Origin: Poecilobothrus nobilitatus
Lineage: Eukaryota > Arthropoda > Insecta > Diptera > Dolichopodidae
Assembly (NCBI GenBank): GCA_947095535.1
Contig: OX352774.1
Span: forward strand, 221,328,965 to 221,392,964
Length of the DNA: 64,000 nt
Direction: 5' to 3'
Below, in pieces: positions 48,983-62,010 of the stretch. A program made the position numbers and the translations under genes. Below the pieces are notes generated by a model, which saw only the letters and a program-made list of their open reading frames with translations, searched no databases and had not been told where the DNA came from. Positions within the stretch are counted from its first letter, which is position 1, and the number at the start of each line of letters is the position of its first letter.

Positions 48983-51900
48983 CGATGTAGGAAAATTAAA
49001 ATTTATTTAATCAGCTGCTTTTTTTGGGACTAGTGGTTAAGTAATAAAAGTTAAGTAATAAGTTGGGATGGTTGAAGTTAAGTAATAAAAGTCAAACCAT
49101 AAGTAAAAAGGTATATAATTCCTAAACAGATCTACACCACACAATCTTGAAGAAAATTAAAAGGAAATATTTCTAAGCTATGTTTTCATAAAATAATATA
49201 ATAAAAACTGTTTTGCAGTATGTATATTTATTAATAATATTAATTAATATAATATTGAGTTATTCACAAATATATTTAGAATTTATAAATATTTTAAGGT
49301 TATAAAATATACAAGTATCTAATTATTTAGTTTTAAAAGTTACTAAAAAAATGTCACTTTTTGTAAGTCGGTAAATTTAGTTTTAAATTTTTACCATTTA
49401 TTACCCCAAATTTTAACTACCAATATTTTTTTTACTTCAATATTTTATTTCAAAATAATAAGAACTGTTATTGTAATAACGGTTATAACATTTATTTTAT
49501 TTGTTATTAATTTTAATAACAAAATTGATTATTTCACAGAATTATTTGCAAAGAAATAAACAAAAATTAATAAAATATTTCTGTTATTTTATTTTATTTA
49601 TTTTTTGTATCTAAAGAATGAATAAGTCTTACAAAATACCAATAAACAATAGATAAAGAATAAGAGAGTGAAAGCAATAAATAAAATAAATTTTGAAAAA
49701 CAAAAAAAAAAAGGGAAGGATCATGATAATATATTAGCTTGACACTATTTGAAATTACTTAACACGGATTTAAACTCTTCTTTATTTCCTCACTACATAA
49801 TAATAAATTAAAAAAAAAAAATGATTTTTGTACAAATCTACAACACTAAGAATCAAAGTAATAAACGGGTAGCAAAAAGAAAAAAACAATCAAAATAACG
49901 AATAGGTTTTAAAAACAAAACAAAAAAAAAAAAAAAAATATATTGAAATTCACGTACATTGAAAATTATTTATGAAATTTTTATTTTTTATTGTTTATTT
50001 ATTCGTATCTTATACGTATATTTAAATATTTCGTAAATAAAATAAAAATTGAATGCAATTTTTTACAATTTCAAAATTTTTTTTATTTAATCTTTTATTG
50101 AATCTATTGTTCATTTCTTTCATTGAATTGCTGTTAAAAAAAAAAAATGTTTAATTTTTAGAGATTATATTATAAAATAATTGAAATTCACAAATATCAG
50201 TATTTTGACATTGAATTATAAAAAAAAATATAATCATTTGCAACGTTTATATTAAATTTGAATAAATTTTTAACTTAAAAAAGTAATTTTAACCATAAAA
50301 TCTTTCAAATCTTTATAATAAAAAAGTAAAATCCTTTGTATTTTATTAAATGGGTTTTATTTTATATGAGAAACTTTTAATTTCGATTAAAATTAAACTG
50401 AACTCAAAATAAAAAATAAATTCATCAGATTTTAATGCCGTATTGTAAAATCAACGCTCTCGTCACGCTCTCTTAAAGCAGTCTACAATATAGAGGGTCC
50501 ACAATGAAAACGTAAATTGTAAATTGACACTACTTTTTTGACATTGTTTTATTGACAAATTTCAAATTTAATAAATAAAATTGTAATTTTTGCTAAAATT
50601 CTCTTTTTCTTTATTATAAACTTATTATTTATTTTTTAATTTATTATTTATTTATTTATAAATAATTATTTATTTTGAAATTATTTTAAAAATATTAGAA
50701 ACAAATAAAAATACTTACTTACAAAAATGGCTTCTCTTTATTTTTTATTTTAATACTATTTAATTATGTGACACTTTAATTTGAAAAGAAATCGAAAAAA
50801 GTTGAACAAATTTTTTTATGATTTTTTTATTAACGAAATTAAAAGTATTATTTGCATTTTAAATTTAAAAACAAAAGTAATTTTATTAATTATTTGATTA
50901 GTTTTTATTTTAATTGTTTAAATGTACAATTTACAATCATTATTTTAATTTTCATATTTTTAATATACATTTTTTAAACTATTTCATGTATAAATGATAG
51001 CGTAAGGTTTTTTAGCGATCGCCGGAAGTTGGTAGCTATACGTTATCAATTGTGTACACTTTAATACAATTTAATACATTTAACTTTATTTTGACACTTT
51101 GATATGTGTAGAGAGCGTGTATTCACTGTATTGTAGATGCAGATTGTAGAGTTGCTTTGAATTTGCTTTGAATCTTGTTGAGGGAATTTGAGAGAATTAC
51201 GGGATAATCAAATTTTTAAAAACCGCTTTTGATATTTCTTTTCTTTTCTTTTATTCTTTTTTATGACATTTAGTATAACTTATTATAAATTCTTTTTAAA
51301 TAATTTAAGTTTAGCTGTACTGCCATGGCCGTGACTACAGCAATATATGTATAGTCATTAAAGCGCATATTCTACAAAATGCCATATAACCTCCACAATA
51401 TTGAAAAGTAGTAACCAAAACTTAAATAAAATCCCAGCTCCTAAATTAGAAAATATTGAAATCATTGAAAAAGTATACAAAGCATTCAACATATGGGATT
51501 ATATTATATATAATTATCTTTTCTTTTTGCTGTCATTTCAATTTGCTTTTCATTTTTACAAATTGACAATAAATTTTACAGTTTTATTTTTGGAATTTGT
51601 AGTTAGAAATGCAAAAAAAAATTAATATTGTATTTTCATTATTATTTATAATTAAATTTTGCTTTTATTATATGTATATCAGAAGTCATTATGTGAGTGC
51701 AGTAACGTAACATCTGTGGACTTTATTTTTTTTATTTTTGGAATTAACGTCCGTGGGCTTAATCTTACTCTAAAATCTTTTCTAATTATTTTTTTACGTA
51801 TTATACAACATCAAAAAGTTTAGAATAATGGCGACTGCTACCCTCAAACTTCCGCCCATTCCCACGAATTTTAATTCCTTTTAATTATAACTCAAATTAT

Positions 51901-53721
51901 AAGTTTAATTGCAATTTAAAAAGGAAAATTCTAAAAGTTTTGAAATTAAAGTCCGCGGGCTTTTTTTCTGTGGATGCTCTGTTATCACAGCCATTATGAT
52001 ATTGTATTATGATTTAGTACAACAAAATGTTCTACAAAAAAATAACGAAAATTAAAATTTTTAAATTAATGAAGCTGTAGGTAAATATTTTGTTGACTTT
52101 TAAACGACTTACATTTTAATTTAACTTCTAGGAAGTGAGAGTGAAATTAATTGAATGAGAAAATTCTTCAATTAAATGTTATCTTAGGTAGATAACTTTT
52201 AAAAAAAACTTTTAAATTAAATTTATTTATTTATAAAATATTAAACTGAAATTAAATTAATTTAAAGAAAATAAAGTTGTCGTTCATTCTAATTGAAGAA
52301 GTAAAACTTATAATGAATGCTTTTTGCTTTTAGGAAATAAATTTTGTCAAAGCCCAGCTTAATAAAAAAAATTTTTTTGATTTGAATCAAAATTTTGCAT
52401 TTATTTATGTTTTTTTTTTTGGAATATCCTTTTTTTTTTGATAAATCAAAATACATTTTTTTTTGTTTTCTTTTCTAAGTTTTATCATAATTCTTTTACT
52501 TCTTAAAAATAAAAATGTCCCTTTTTTATTTAATTTTTTTTTTGTTTTGTGTTATTTTACTGTTTCCAACACTTTACATTACAGAAAATCAAAATGTAAA
52601 TCCTTCTTTATGTTGTAATTTTGTTTTTGCGTATATCTTTCTCTTATTATTTTATGTTTTTTTGTTATTTTCATACATTTCAATTCTTTATTATCATCAT
52701 TTTATTTGTTTAGATTTTTTTTTTGTATCTATATATGGATATGGATATGTGTCTGCTTTTTGTTATTTTTTATTTTCGTCCTTTTTCACTTTAATAAAGG
52801 GATTTTGTTTCGTATTATCCTTTTTGTATTGCATAATATAAGTTTTGTATTTTTTTTATTTGTTTTAAAAAGGAACAGAAGTATAATAACAATTTAAATG
52901 AGAAAAATTTTTTTTTATTTTTATAATTTTTATCAGAGTTTTTATTTCTTTTTTTTTTTATTTTTTGTTTTTTGTTTTTGTTTTTTTTAATAATTTATAT
53001 TTATTGTTATTTTGTCTTCATATGTTAATTTTTGATTACTTTTATGTCATTATACTGAAGAATAATATCCTGTATTATTTTGTTTTTCTTTTCTGAGTTT
53101 TATTTTTTTTTTTATTAAATTTAAGCATAAAAATTGATTTGAATTTTATTTTATTAAGTGCTATTCTAATTCTTAATAAAAAATGTCTTTGTTAATAGTT
53201 AAGAAAGAATGCATATAAGCAAAGATTATATAAGTAGTACTATTTATATAATCTTCGATATAAGTCAGATTCAATATATATGAATTTTTAAAAAATTGTA
53301 GACTATCATAGAGGTTATTGAGATTTTTGCCTAACATCCTGTTAAAATTCAACTAAGGCTGAATAACAATAATTTTTTTCAAAAAAATTTTTTAGGCTGA
53401 ATAACAATAATTTTTTTCTATCTATGTAGAAAATTTTTTGAAATTCATTTATTTATGCATTTTTATATATTAATTTTTTGATTAATTTATAATCCTTTTT
53501 ACATGTATAACTTAAACTGTTGTGAAACTCTTATTAAATACTTTCACAAAATGAAAATGTTCCGAATAATAATTTTCTTTTTTAATAATGATTCATCTAT
53601 TACAATGTAATTAATTAAATCTTAATATAACTGGGTTTCAGTGGATTTCTTTTTTCATAAGGGAGGTGGGAATCTTTCAAAGACACCAAGCATTCCCCAG
53701 ATTCTTACTCACTAAACTCAC
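48983..53721. other. AT-rich noncoding DNA
   Basis: About 4.7 kb without a supported gene. A patch at 51010-51030 combines the palindrome GCGATCGC (51015-51022) with CCGGAAGT (51022-51029), an ETS-type core, but there is no identifiable gene beside it. The frame at 51401-51625 has no ATG. The 108-codon frame at 52515-52841 is made of T-rich low-complexity sequence. A direct repeat of AGGCTGAATAACAATAATTT lies at 53356 and 53394, and a small AT hairpin at 53224-53256. Confidence 0.45.
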
Positions 53722-53929
53722 CTCTTCCTTTTAGCCAATATAATGGCATAAAAGCCATACAAGGATGCGGAAACATTGAATTGGGAATGGAACTGTAAGG
53801 GTACAATGAATGCACCTTTTATTATTTCGATTTTTCTAACAGTGACTATAAGCCATGAAGAGAAACAACGTGGATTAGTATATAATACCATCCCACATAA
53901 GATAATAAATGAAGGCAACCCCACTGTCA
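53722..53929 (-). CDS. Candidate exon, strand uncertain; product unknown
   Basis: This GC-elevated segment, free of homopolymers, is open on the minus strand without a stop from about 53957 to 53719. The minus reading is hydrophobic in two places (GLPSFIILCGMVLY and SASLYGFYAIILA) with CFSSWLIVTVRKIEIIKGAF between, as in a membrane protein segment. It ends at GAG|GTGAGT, a consensus splice donor (53716-53724). A possible acceptor is TACAG near 53930, though without a good pyrimidine tract. The plus strand is also open (53776-53970) and the same DNA reads CTCTTCCTTTTAG, a good acceptor, so the orientation is not settled. I do not recognise the protein. No partner exon was found in the window. 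Confidence 0.3.
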
Positions 53930-53970
53930 CTGTAGCAATTATTATTATTGATATTGGTATTAGTTATTAA

Positions 53971-55860
53971 TATTATTACTTATTTACTCAGATTATATAT
54001 TCGGATGCAGTGGTACACTGACATTAAAGTCAAAATAATTACCACTAAAGGATTCGTATATAAACATTTCTAATTTAAATCTAAGAAAAATTTCTAATAT
54101 TTAAACGTCACTGAAGTGTGGGGGTCTTAATGGTAGAAATAAAAAAAGTATAATAATCTTTTTACATGGTACATTAAAGGAAATTACGGTTCTCAATTTC
54201 ATCAAACGCATGAGAAAACGCATAATAAGTGAGAAATTAGTGATTATTTTTAAAGCTTGCATTTTATCTTTTTATCAAGTATCTTTCTTTTTAAAACATA
54301 TATATTTTGACTTTATTTATTTAGAATATAAAATTTTATTCTATTTTAATTAGTAATTTTTAAATATGTATATGTATATATGTAATAATATAAACCAACA
54401 CAAATATTGTAATGTACCTTTATCATCTATATTTCAATAGAGAAAAATAAATAAATTCATATTCATTTACAAGGACTTTGTGGTTTTTTTTTTTTTTTTT
54501 TTTGTTAAAGCAAATATAATATTTTGCCGTAAAGACTTGTACAAAATAGCATTTTTTTATCATTAGCTTTTTATTTTTTAAATTATTTTTTTTTTTTTTA
54601 ATTAAAATTTAATGACTTTTCATTTAAACTTTTGAAATGATATGTGTTTTATTTAAATTTGGTTTTAAAATAAGACCATGTCCTCAATATTAGTAAACTA
54701 ATAAAAAAAGGAAATAATATACATATTATATATGTATATCTTAAGAAAAATTTTACTTGAACTTTAAATCAAAAGGAATTTTTCCAAATTGTAAGATACA
54801 TTGTAATAATAAAAAAATTATCATTATTATTATGACCGAACTGTGAACATTTTTTTTCTATTCTATTACAATACCTTACATAAGAAAATTAGATTTAACA
54901 TATTTCTATATGAAAAGGATATTATTTATCCTTAATAGCAAACTGTTAGCTTACATAATTTTATTTTGATTTTAAATAGGGGAAATATTTATAAATTATT
55001 TTGTTTTCAGCTGGCTTAAAATATTTACAGTATATTTAATAACAGTTTTTCTGAATTAAAATGGGGGAAAATATTTTCATAAAATTTTATTCAGCAAATT
55101 CGCTGAAAGTTTCAAAAAAAATAAAAATGTTAAAGTGCCTTACATTTGTCTGACTAAATTACATTTGATTTTTTTTGTTATGTAACAGAGTTTATGTTAT
55201 ATTGACTCTGTTAAAAAATAAATTAATTTCTTTTAAAAAAAATTTAATATCATAACATATTTCTATATTGACGGAGCTTGAAATGAAATTTTATTTTTTA
55301 TGTTATGTTATGTTAATAACATTAAGACAATGTTTCATTATTTAATTGTAATGTTAATGTTAGTAAAAATGTAAATTTTTGCTGTTATTGTGTACGAATA
55401 TGTTTTTTTATATAGATACATACTTCAATTAAATCCTTTTTATTAAAATTCTAAAATATATTAAAAAGAAATTTGATTTTATATACAAAAAATGATTAAT
55501 TTTGTAGTTTAAATATTTAAATTGTTAGGACGGAAAATTCTATTTAATGCTTCCAAAAATATGTATTACAATTAGTTTCGCCAATAAGATATTGTTGGCA
55601 GTATGTTTTCTGTTTGTTTAAAAAATTACCTTTTTTTTTTTTTTTTTCTTTATTATCGTATTTTATAATTTAGATTACATTAATTATTATTTTATATAAA
55701 GTGTTTAGTAATACAAGACCGTAGCCTGAGCTGTCTGGTCTGATAAAGTTCATATAAATAATATTCATTAAAAGTAATAAAGTTCATTAAAAACGTTATA
55801 AAATAAATAAAAATAATAATACCTATCATCTATATAATATGTACATGAAAAGTTTTTACA
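53971..55860. other. AT-rich noncoding DNA
   Basis: No gene or element recognised. T-run at 54485-54503 and many A/T tracts. Confidence 0.5.
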
Positions 55861-56890
55861 TTTTTTTATTTTTTACTTTTTCTTTTTTTTTTTTTTTTTT
55901 AAATAATCTAAGACTATAAATTTAAATTTAATCCACATATGACTACATGCATAAATAGAATACAACAACTAATATAACAGATAACATTCCCTCGACCTTC
56001 CCCTTATCTTCCTACTTCTTTATTTTATTTATTTTTAACTTTCTAACACAAATGCTTTAATTCGGATTTTAAACGTAGGTAGATTCGCAATCTGTTTAAG
56101 ACTTTCCGGTAGTTCATTATATGCTTTTAAACAATTATACAGCCCATTATTACTTTGGTTATTTGTACGAATCAATCTATTCAAGATAAAATTATGCTTT
56201 ATATTATTATTTACAACCTTGAAAGCCAAGATATATAGCTCATATTTACAAATGTTTTCTAAACTAATATATTGGGAAGAATATAATAAACTTGTTGGAT
56301 GTTGAGTCGGGTACCGATTAATTATCTTTATGCTTTTTTTATGTAAAATGTCTAACTTGTTCAAATAATCTTTGGCAGCTCTTCCCCAGATTGGGTTTAG
56401 ATAACAAATATGAGATTTTATATAGGAATTGTAGATCGTGTATAGGGCTTTGTTAGATAAAAAGTTTTTCAATCTATGCAGGATAAATATGTATGGCGCT
56501 ATTCTTTTTTTTATATAATCGATGTGATTGCTCCAGTTAAGTTTATAATCTAAATTTAAACCTAAATAATTAAAGTTTTTGACAATTTCAATTTTTTCAT
56601 TTCTAAAGAGAATACTTGTACCTAAGTTCCATGTTTTATTGGCAAAGAGAATTATTTTAGTTTTCTTAATATTTAGACTGATCCTATGTTTATTTAACCA
56701 CTCTTGAATGACATTCAGATCATTTTGAATTGAAGTTTTTGTAATTTCTTCACTATTTAGAGTACTTTAAGACCGCATCATCAGCATACAGCTGTATTTC
56801 TCCTTTTAGGGCTAGACGAGTTAGATCATCAATGTTAACCTTTATGATAATGGAGAGACAAATAAAACATGTTAAGGAATTACCATCATA
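55861..56890 (-). mobile_element. 5'-truncated LINE, Jockey/CR1-like
   Basis: On the minus strand the element enters in the middle of the reverse transcriptase (56890) and runs through the rest of ORF2, a 3' untranslated stretch of about 135 bases, and an imperfect poly(A), seen as the T-rich tract at 55861-55900. This is typical of incomplete target-primed reverse transcription. No target-site duplication could be made out, because both flanks are A/T-rich. The 5' flank is TAAA-rich (56898-56915). It is unrelated in sequence to the LINE at 38777. Confidence 0.8.
56035..56860 (-). pseudogene. LINE reverse transcriptase C-terminal half, frameshifted
   Basis: The minus strand encodes VNIDDLTRLALKGEIQLYAD with the catalytic YADD at 56777-56788, followed by a frameshift near 56766-56770. 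A second frame then stays open to 56035. It carries NVIQEWLNKHRISLNIKKTK, FNYLGLNLDYKLNWSNHI (the conserved F.YLG...D..L.W..H of LINE reverse transcriptases), YNSYIKSHICYLNPIWGRAA, and a tail AYNELPESLKQIANLPTFK that resembles the C-terminus of Jockey/CR1-type ORF2. The fingers, the first catalytic aspartate region and the endonuclease are missing. It cannot be active. Clade assignment is from motif memory only. Confidence 0.82.
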
Positions 56891-59869
56891 AAAAAAAATA
56901 AATAAATAAATTTAAAATAAATAATAAATTAATAATAAACATTTTGTATATTAATAGAATAGATAATAGTGTATTTTATTATACCTTTAAAAAATTATTG
57001 TTATTTTAATCCTTTAAAAAAATTAATAAAAAATTTCCGGCTTTCAATCGGGTGAATTAAATTTAGTTGTTCAATTATTATATATTATTATATAATAATT
57101 CTTCAAACATTAAATTCGTAGTGATAACTAAATTTTATTAGTACTTTAATAAAAATATTGGAATGGCGGGAAAATTTTATCTGAATGTTTTAATGAATTT
57201 ATGTTTTAATAAATACATTTTATTAAAATCAAAATCAATAAAATGGTAATTTGGCACTTAAGTATAGCGGCCGAAACTAGAAAATATTTTGTTGACTTCC
57301 TGCCTGCCGAAATTTTTTTTTTACTTTCCTTGTCAGTTGAAGTGAAAAATGTCAATAAATAAATCAAAATGAAAAGTTGAAGGTTAATCATATATGAAAA
57401 AAAAAAAATGTTGTCTTTTGATTAGAACACACTAATTGATTAAACACGTAGAGTACCGTGAACAAAAAAAACAATTGCATTAAGTATCACGTGTAATCAC
57501 AGGTAAACATCACTCAAATATTTCAAAATCCCGTGCTCACAGATTTATATAAAAAAAAAAACTTGCTTTAAGTCCCACGTGTATCATCTGTGAAAATGTG
57601 CTGAATGTTTTTCAAATTCCAAATCAATTTAATGTACTTGTTTTTAATTTTAAAAATAAGTGTTGAAATTGAAAAACAAAAAAAAAGTAATAATACAAAT
57701 TGTGTTTTAAAATGTATAAAGTAAGTACAATTTAATGCATATTTATTAAAATTATGAAAACAATGTGATTATTAAAAAGTTCATAATATTATTAAATTAG
57801 TCTATATAGTGTCGTGTCATCAGATCTTGGACAATTGTAGTCCGGGTTTTTCGATAGAAAATCAATATTTTTTCATCTCTGACATAATTGGAAATTTCTA
57901 TTGGTCGACGATATGTTATCCATTTACATATAAATAATGTTTGGATTTAGGTTTAAGTAGTTGGGTTTGTTTTATATCAAGGGGTCAATTTAATCCCAGG
58001 CAATATGAATTTAATTTGAAATTTAACAAATGAATTAAAATCATTAATGTCTTCTTTTAAAAAATTCCAACGTGGCGGAAAAAAGACAACAAGTGCTCAT
58101 ATCTATACCATAGGTAAATTCTTAGCTGGTTTATCATTGGTTATGAAAACTGATTTGTTGTTGAGAATATTGCTAAAATGTGCAAAATGCTCTCATCAAA
58201 CGTGTTCTACTTTCTTGGCAATACTCCATTTTACGATTTGCACTTAGTCAAAAAGAACCATTTTAAGTTCGTATCCTATCAACTTTTCAATTTTTCTCCT
58301 TTGTTCTATTTTGCTCCTTCACTTCTAATCCATTTAATCATACTTATACCAATAATTTGCTTGTATTCATGGGAGTATATAATTTTTTTGATAGGCTCCA
58401 TTTTAATATAATCTAAATAAATTTAAAATACAGTCATTTTAAAAAGGCATATAGTAATAATCCTTTTGATGGGATCGTAATTTAATTTAGAAATTTTTAT
58501 TTTTAATAATTTCAAAAAAAAAAAAAAAGAAAACAAAAACTCAAACATAAGAATTTTCAAATAAAATTTATAAAAATTGTTTTGAATACTTTAAAATACT
58601 TTTGAATACTTTAGTGATGCCTAATACTTTAAATTATTTCAATTAAATATACTTTAAATTTAGTACCATTTAAATTTTATTTAATTTTTTTTTATTTTAA
58701 TCCTTTAAATTAACTTTTAATTTTCTTATTTACACAAAAAAAAATAAAAAAAAAATAAAAAAAAATATACATAAATATCCAATCAATTTAGTAAAACGAT
58801 TCTATATTAGTGAGTTACGTAACCCTTTTATTACAACAGGATAATAATAAACCTTTATTTTCATAAAAAAAAAAAAAATTAAGTTACAAAGGAGAAAAAA
58901 GAAAACAAAAAAAAAAAAAGAACTAAATAAATAAAATTGAATTGAAACTAACTTTAGTCAATATCCTTTTCTTTGGTATTTTGTTTTGTATTTTTTTTTT
59001 TTTTTCTTTTCTTTTTTGTAAGCAAATAAACATGTATAATATTGATCTTATACATACACACACATGTCCATTATAAAAAAAAAAAAAAAAAAATATCTTA
59101 AAAATTTTAATAAGGTGAAACATAAAGTATGAGAGATCTAATAAATTTTTGAAAGGGATGAAGGTAAAAATGTCACTTTATTTAAATAAGAAAAGGATGA
59201 ATTTTTTTTTTCTTTCTTTCTTTCGTTTTTTTTTTTATAGTTTTTTAACGTTTTGTATTTTTATGTTTTGTTCTCTTTCAATTTATTTATTTGAAATAAT
59301 CTTATTTTTATTTTGCGTATTTTTTTTTTTTTTTTCTTAATGTGTCCTATAAGTGATTGATTGGTAGATTTTATATAATACCCAGTAAATATTTTTCTTC
59401 TTGTTTTTTTTTTTGTCAATTGAATAAAAAGAAGAGGTTAAGCTGAATTTCACAAAAAAAGTAAGAAAAAAAAAGAAGGAAAATTTACGAATAAAAAATG
59501 GGTATTAAAGAAAGTAATTTTTTTTTCTTTAAATATTTTTTTTTAGATTTTTTTTTTGTTTTTTATAAGAATTTGCAAAATTAAATTGACAAGGGCATTA
59601 TCTAAATTTTTATTAAAGATTCAAAGCATATTTTTGACTTCCTTTTAATTTAAATATTAAATTTATGTTTTTTTCTTCGATTTAAATAAAAAAAAATTAA
59701 CCTAAATATTTTTAATATAATGAAAAGGACAAATTTAAAATTTGTTTCCTTCTTATTAAGATTAAGGTATCGGAATTATAAACATAAAGCTTTAAATTGC
59801 GTTTATTAATCAAATTTTAATAGGAGAAAATAAGTATTTAAGAAAAAAAAACTGGATTGCCGGTAAAGG
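56891..59869. other. AT-rich noncoding DNA
   Basis: It contains the CACGTG tandem pair (57474-57650) and a less homopolymeric stretch at 58040-58410 with two overlapping short frames. One is ATG-started (58047-58247, beginning MSSFKKFQRGGKKTT), with a splice-donor-like AG|GTAAAT at about 58112. No family is recognised and the evidence is too thin for a gene call. The rest is A/T homopolymer-rich, especially 58500-59600. Confidence 0.45.
57474..57650 (+). repeat. Two-unit tandem repeat, each with a CACGTG palindrome
   Basis: TTGCATTAAGTATCACGTGT and TTGCTTTAAGTCCCACGTGT begin two units whose CACGTG cores (57488-57493 and 57576-57581) are 88 bases apart. The following ATCACAGGTAAACAT / ATCATCTGTGAAAATGT and ATTTCAAAATCCCG / TTTTTCAAATTCC also align. 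CACGTG is the canonical E-box for Myc/Max and clock-type bHLH factors, but regulatory use here is only a possibility. Confidence 0.6.
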
Positions 59870-60761
59870 TTGGTATGCTACTAGAAAAAATATTTTGTAT
59901 AGAATTTCTGTCAAAATTTTTCTCGCATTTGTCAAATCTAAAATTTTTTCAGCAAGCAGTATGCACCTTAGTAGTCAGCTGCTAGAAAAAAAGTCTTTTA
60001 ACTAGTTGAAAGTACTGCTAATTGCTATCAGATTTTTTCTTAAGATTTACCTACCTAGGTGGATACATTTATATTTTTTTATAGCAAATGTCATTCCGCC
60101 CAGACGTGTTTCGAGCTGTTTTTATAAATTGTGAATGTCAAAATAAATTAAGGTGAGGAGAACTATAGTTATAATTTTCAAGAGTATTTGAAATTCGAGG
60201 AAATTGAAGAACGAATGTTGAAAATGACAAAAAATACAAATGTGAAGGTAGCTATACCATAAGCAACGAAGTAACAAGAAATCTAAATACTTTAGTTAAA
60301 GGGAGGTCCAAAAAAATCTAAATACTTTAGTTAAAGGCAGTTTTGTGAGTTTTAACTAACAGTACTTAACTATGCAAATAAATTACTATACGCAAAAACT
60401 TGGAAGGAAATAAGTTCCACTATTTTCTTTCCTTTAGATTTTTTTTTTTAGACCCCACATTTTCTTATTTTTTTATATGTACATATTTGGTATTATTGAA
60501 ATGATGCATATGATGTATATATCCAGCGAGAACCAGACAAATTTCTATTTCTTCTTCAGAACTAGAAGAAAAATCTTTATCTTTAAAAAGTTGAGCCATA
60601 ATTTAAATTTATACTTCTTGGTTTTTTAAAATAAAGACACTTGTTTTATGACGTTACATAAATGTCAAACATTTTTCTTCAAATTGTCAAATTTAACTGG
60701 AGTAAAATATTTCTTCGTTTAAATTTTTTTTTCTAGCAGGTGAGTACTAGTTGCATACCAA
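59870..60761. mobile_element. Possible non-autonomous TIR element
   Basis: TTGGTATGCTACTAG at 59870-59884 is mirrored by the complement of TTGGTATGCAACTAG at 60747-60761, with one mismatch in 15. CTAGAAAAAA occurs just inside both ends, and TTTGTCAAAT / AATTGTCAAATTT lies further in on each side. A third CTGCTAGAAAAAAAG lies near 59970. It is about 890 bases long, has no coding frame, and shows no clear target-site duplication. AAATCTAAATACTTTAGTTA is directly repeated inside at 60279 and 60314. Confidence 0.45.
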
Positions 60762-61819
60762 GCTTAAAACAAAAGATCTTTCAAGGCATACATTTTGGAA
60801 ATCATTATATAAAAGAATTTTAATTTGTGATTATTTTTAAGTTAAACCTTTATAATTTTCTTGTTAAGAAAATTCTGAAGAACAAGAGACACTTTCTTTA
60901 GGAAGCTATATTTAATTTTCAAAATCTGATCATTTGGTACGTTTAAAAATTTTAGATTTCTCTGATTTAAAATCGCTTCTAATATAGGATATATAAAATT
61001 TTTCACTCTTCCTTGATTTTAAAAGGGAGCGATTGAAAAGAAAATATGTTAATCTTAGTATATGTCCCGGAATGCTAATTTCTCTCTGAGAGATATGTCT
61101 GAAAGTTGTAAGTTTCTAGTTTAAATCATTTAATTTTAGAAGGCTGTAATTTCTTAGAGGATGAGGATACAAATTTTTGGATTAGAAATTTTCACCGTTT
61201 CAGGTATAAATTATAGGAATTTTAAAATTTTTGGTTTTTCAGAGATTTAAAACGGATTTCTAAAAAAATCTTTTAAAGTAACAATTATTTTATTTTTAAA
61301 AGGTATCTTCTAAAAAATACAGGCATAAGTTTTAAACAAGTTAGAAGATACCAAATTCGAATGATTTGCTTCAAATATACATATATTACAATAATATATT
61401 CTTTTTTAGATTCATAAAATTTAAGAGAATTTTGTCAAAAAATTCATTTAACGTTTCAAGATAACATAACTATTCAGCAAGTTTGAGTTTAGCAGGTAGA
61501 GCTTGGTAACGGATGTGACTAGCAAGGATGGATTAACTTTCACGGACATAAGTTGCATTTACATATAATGCATTTAAGTTCCATGGAAATAAAGGCCATC
61601 TTCAAATGATCTTTAGTTCCATTAAAATGGGGATAAAATTTCAATGGAACTTATGACCCATTTGATTGAAGACATATGTTGTCATTTAACAAAGTGCCCA
61701 TATCATCAAAACTGAAAAAATATGTTTTTGTGAGTTTAAGGCAAAATATAATTTTAGGCAAATAGGTGGTTGTTTTAGAGATACTGCTTTCCAAGAATAC
61801 GTTCTGTTGTTCATATATT
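60762..61819. other. AT-rich noncoding DNA
   Basis: No gene recognised. An imperfect inverted repeat around AAGTTCCATGG (61577) and TCAATGGAACTT (61641) is the only structure noted. Confidence 0.45.
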
Positions 61820-62010
61820 TGTATATGCGAGATTCTGCATTTGAAGGGATTTTAGAGCTGGATTCTGGAAAAGCGTATATTTGTAAACAACTTTAAAATT
61901 CTTCCCAGTTATTTTTTACATTACATTTTACATAAATATTAGAAGATGAAATTTAAATAGTGGGGACTGTCGCCGCCAAACTCCAGTTAAAGAAATTATT
62001 GGAATTATTG
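61820..62010. repeat. Diverged copy of dispersed foldback repeat (family F)
   Basis: It contains GCGAGATTCTGCATTTGAAGG, GAGCTGGATTCTGGAAAAGC, and ATTTAAATAGTGGGGACTGT followed by CGCCGCCAAACTCC. The last block is the complement of GTTTGAAGGCGGCAGTCCCC at 34270 and resembles the 7595-7620 block. Noncoding. Confidence 0.55.

Noticed and set aside
50455..51150. CACGCTCTCT strings in opposite orientations near 50470 and 51115, each near CTACAATA
   Set aside because: The two blocks occur in different order relative to each other on the two sides, so they do not form consistent terminal inverted repeats.
51401..51625. 74-codon plus frame with a hydrophobic C-terminal half
   Set aside because: The N-terminal part reads plausibly (IPAPKLENIEIIEKVYKAFN), but there is no in-frame ATG, no splice signal that clearly bounds it, and no recognised family.
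52515..52841. 108-codon open frame on the plus strand
   Set aside because: It begins with ATG but consists almost wholly of F, L, I, Y and S codons from T-rich low-complexity DNA, overlaps another such frame, and has no recognisable domain.
58047..58247. 66-codon ATG-started frame with a possible donor AG|GTAAAT
   Set aside because: Possible first exon, but a single weak splice signal and no recognised sequence are not enough; noted in the 56891-59869 entry.
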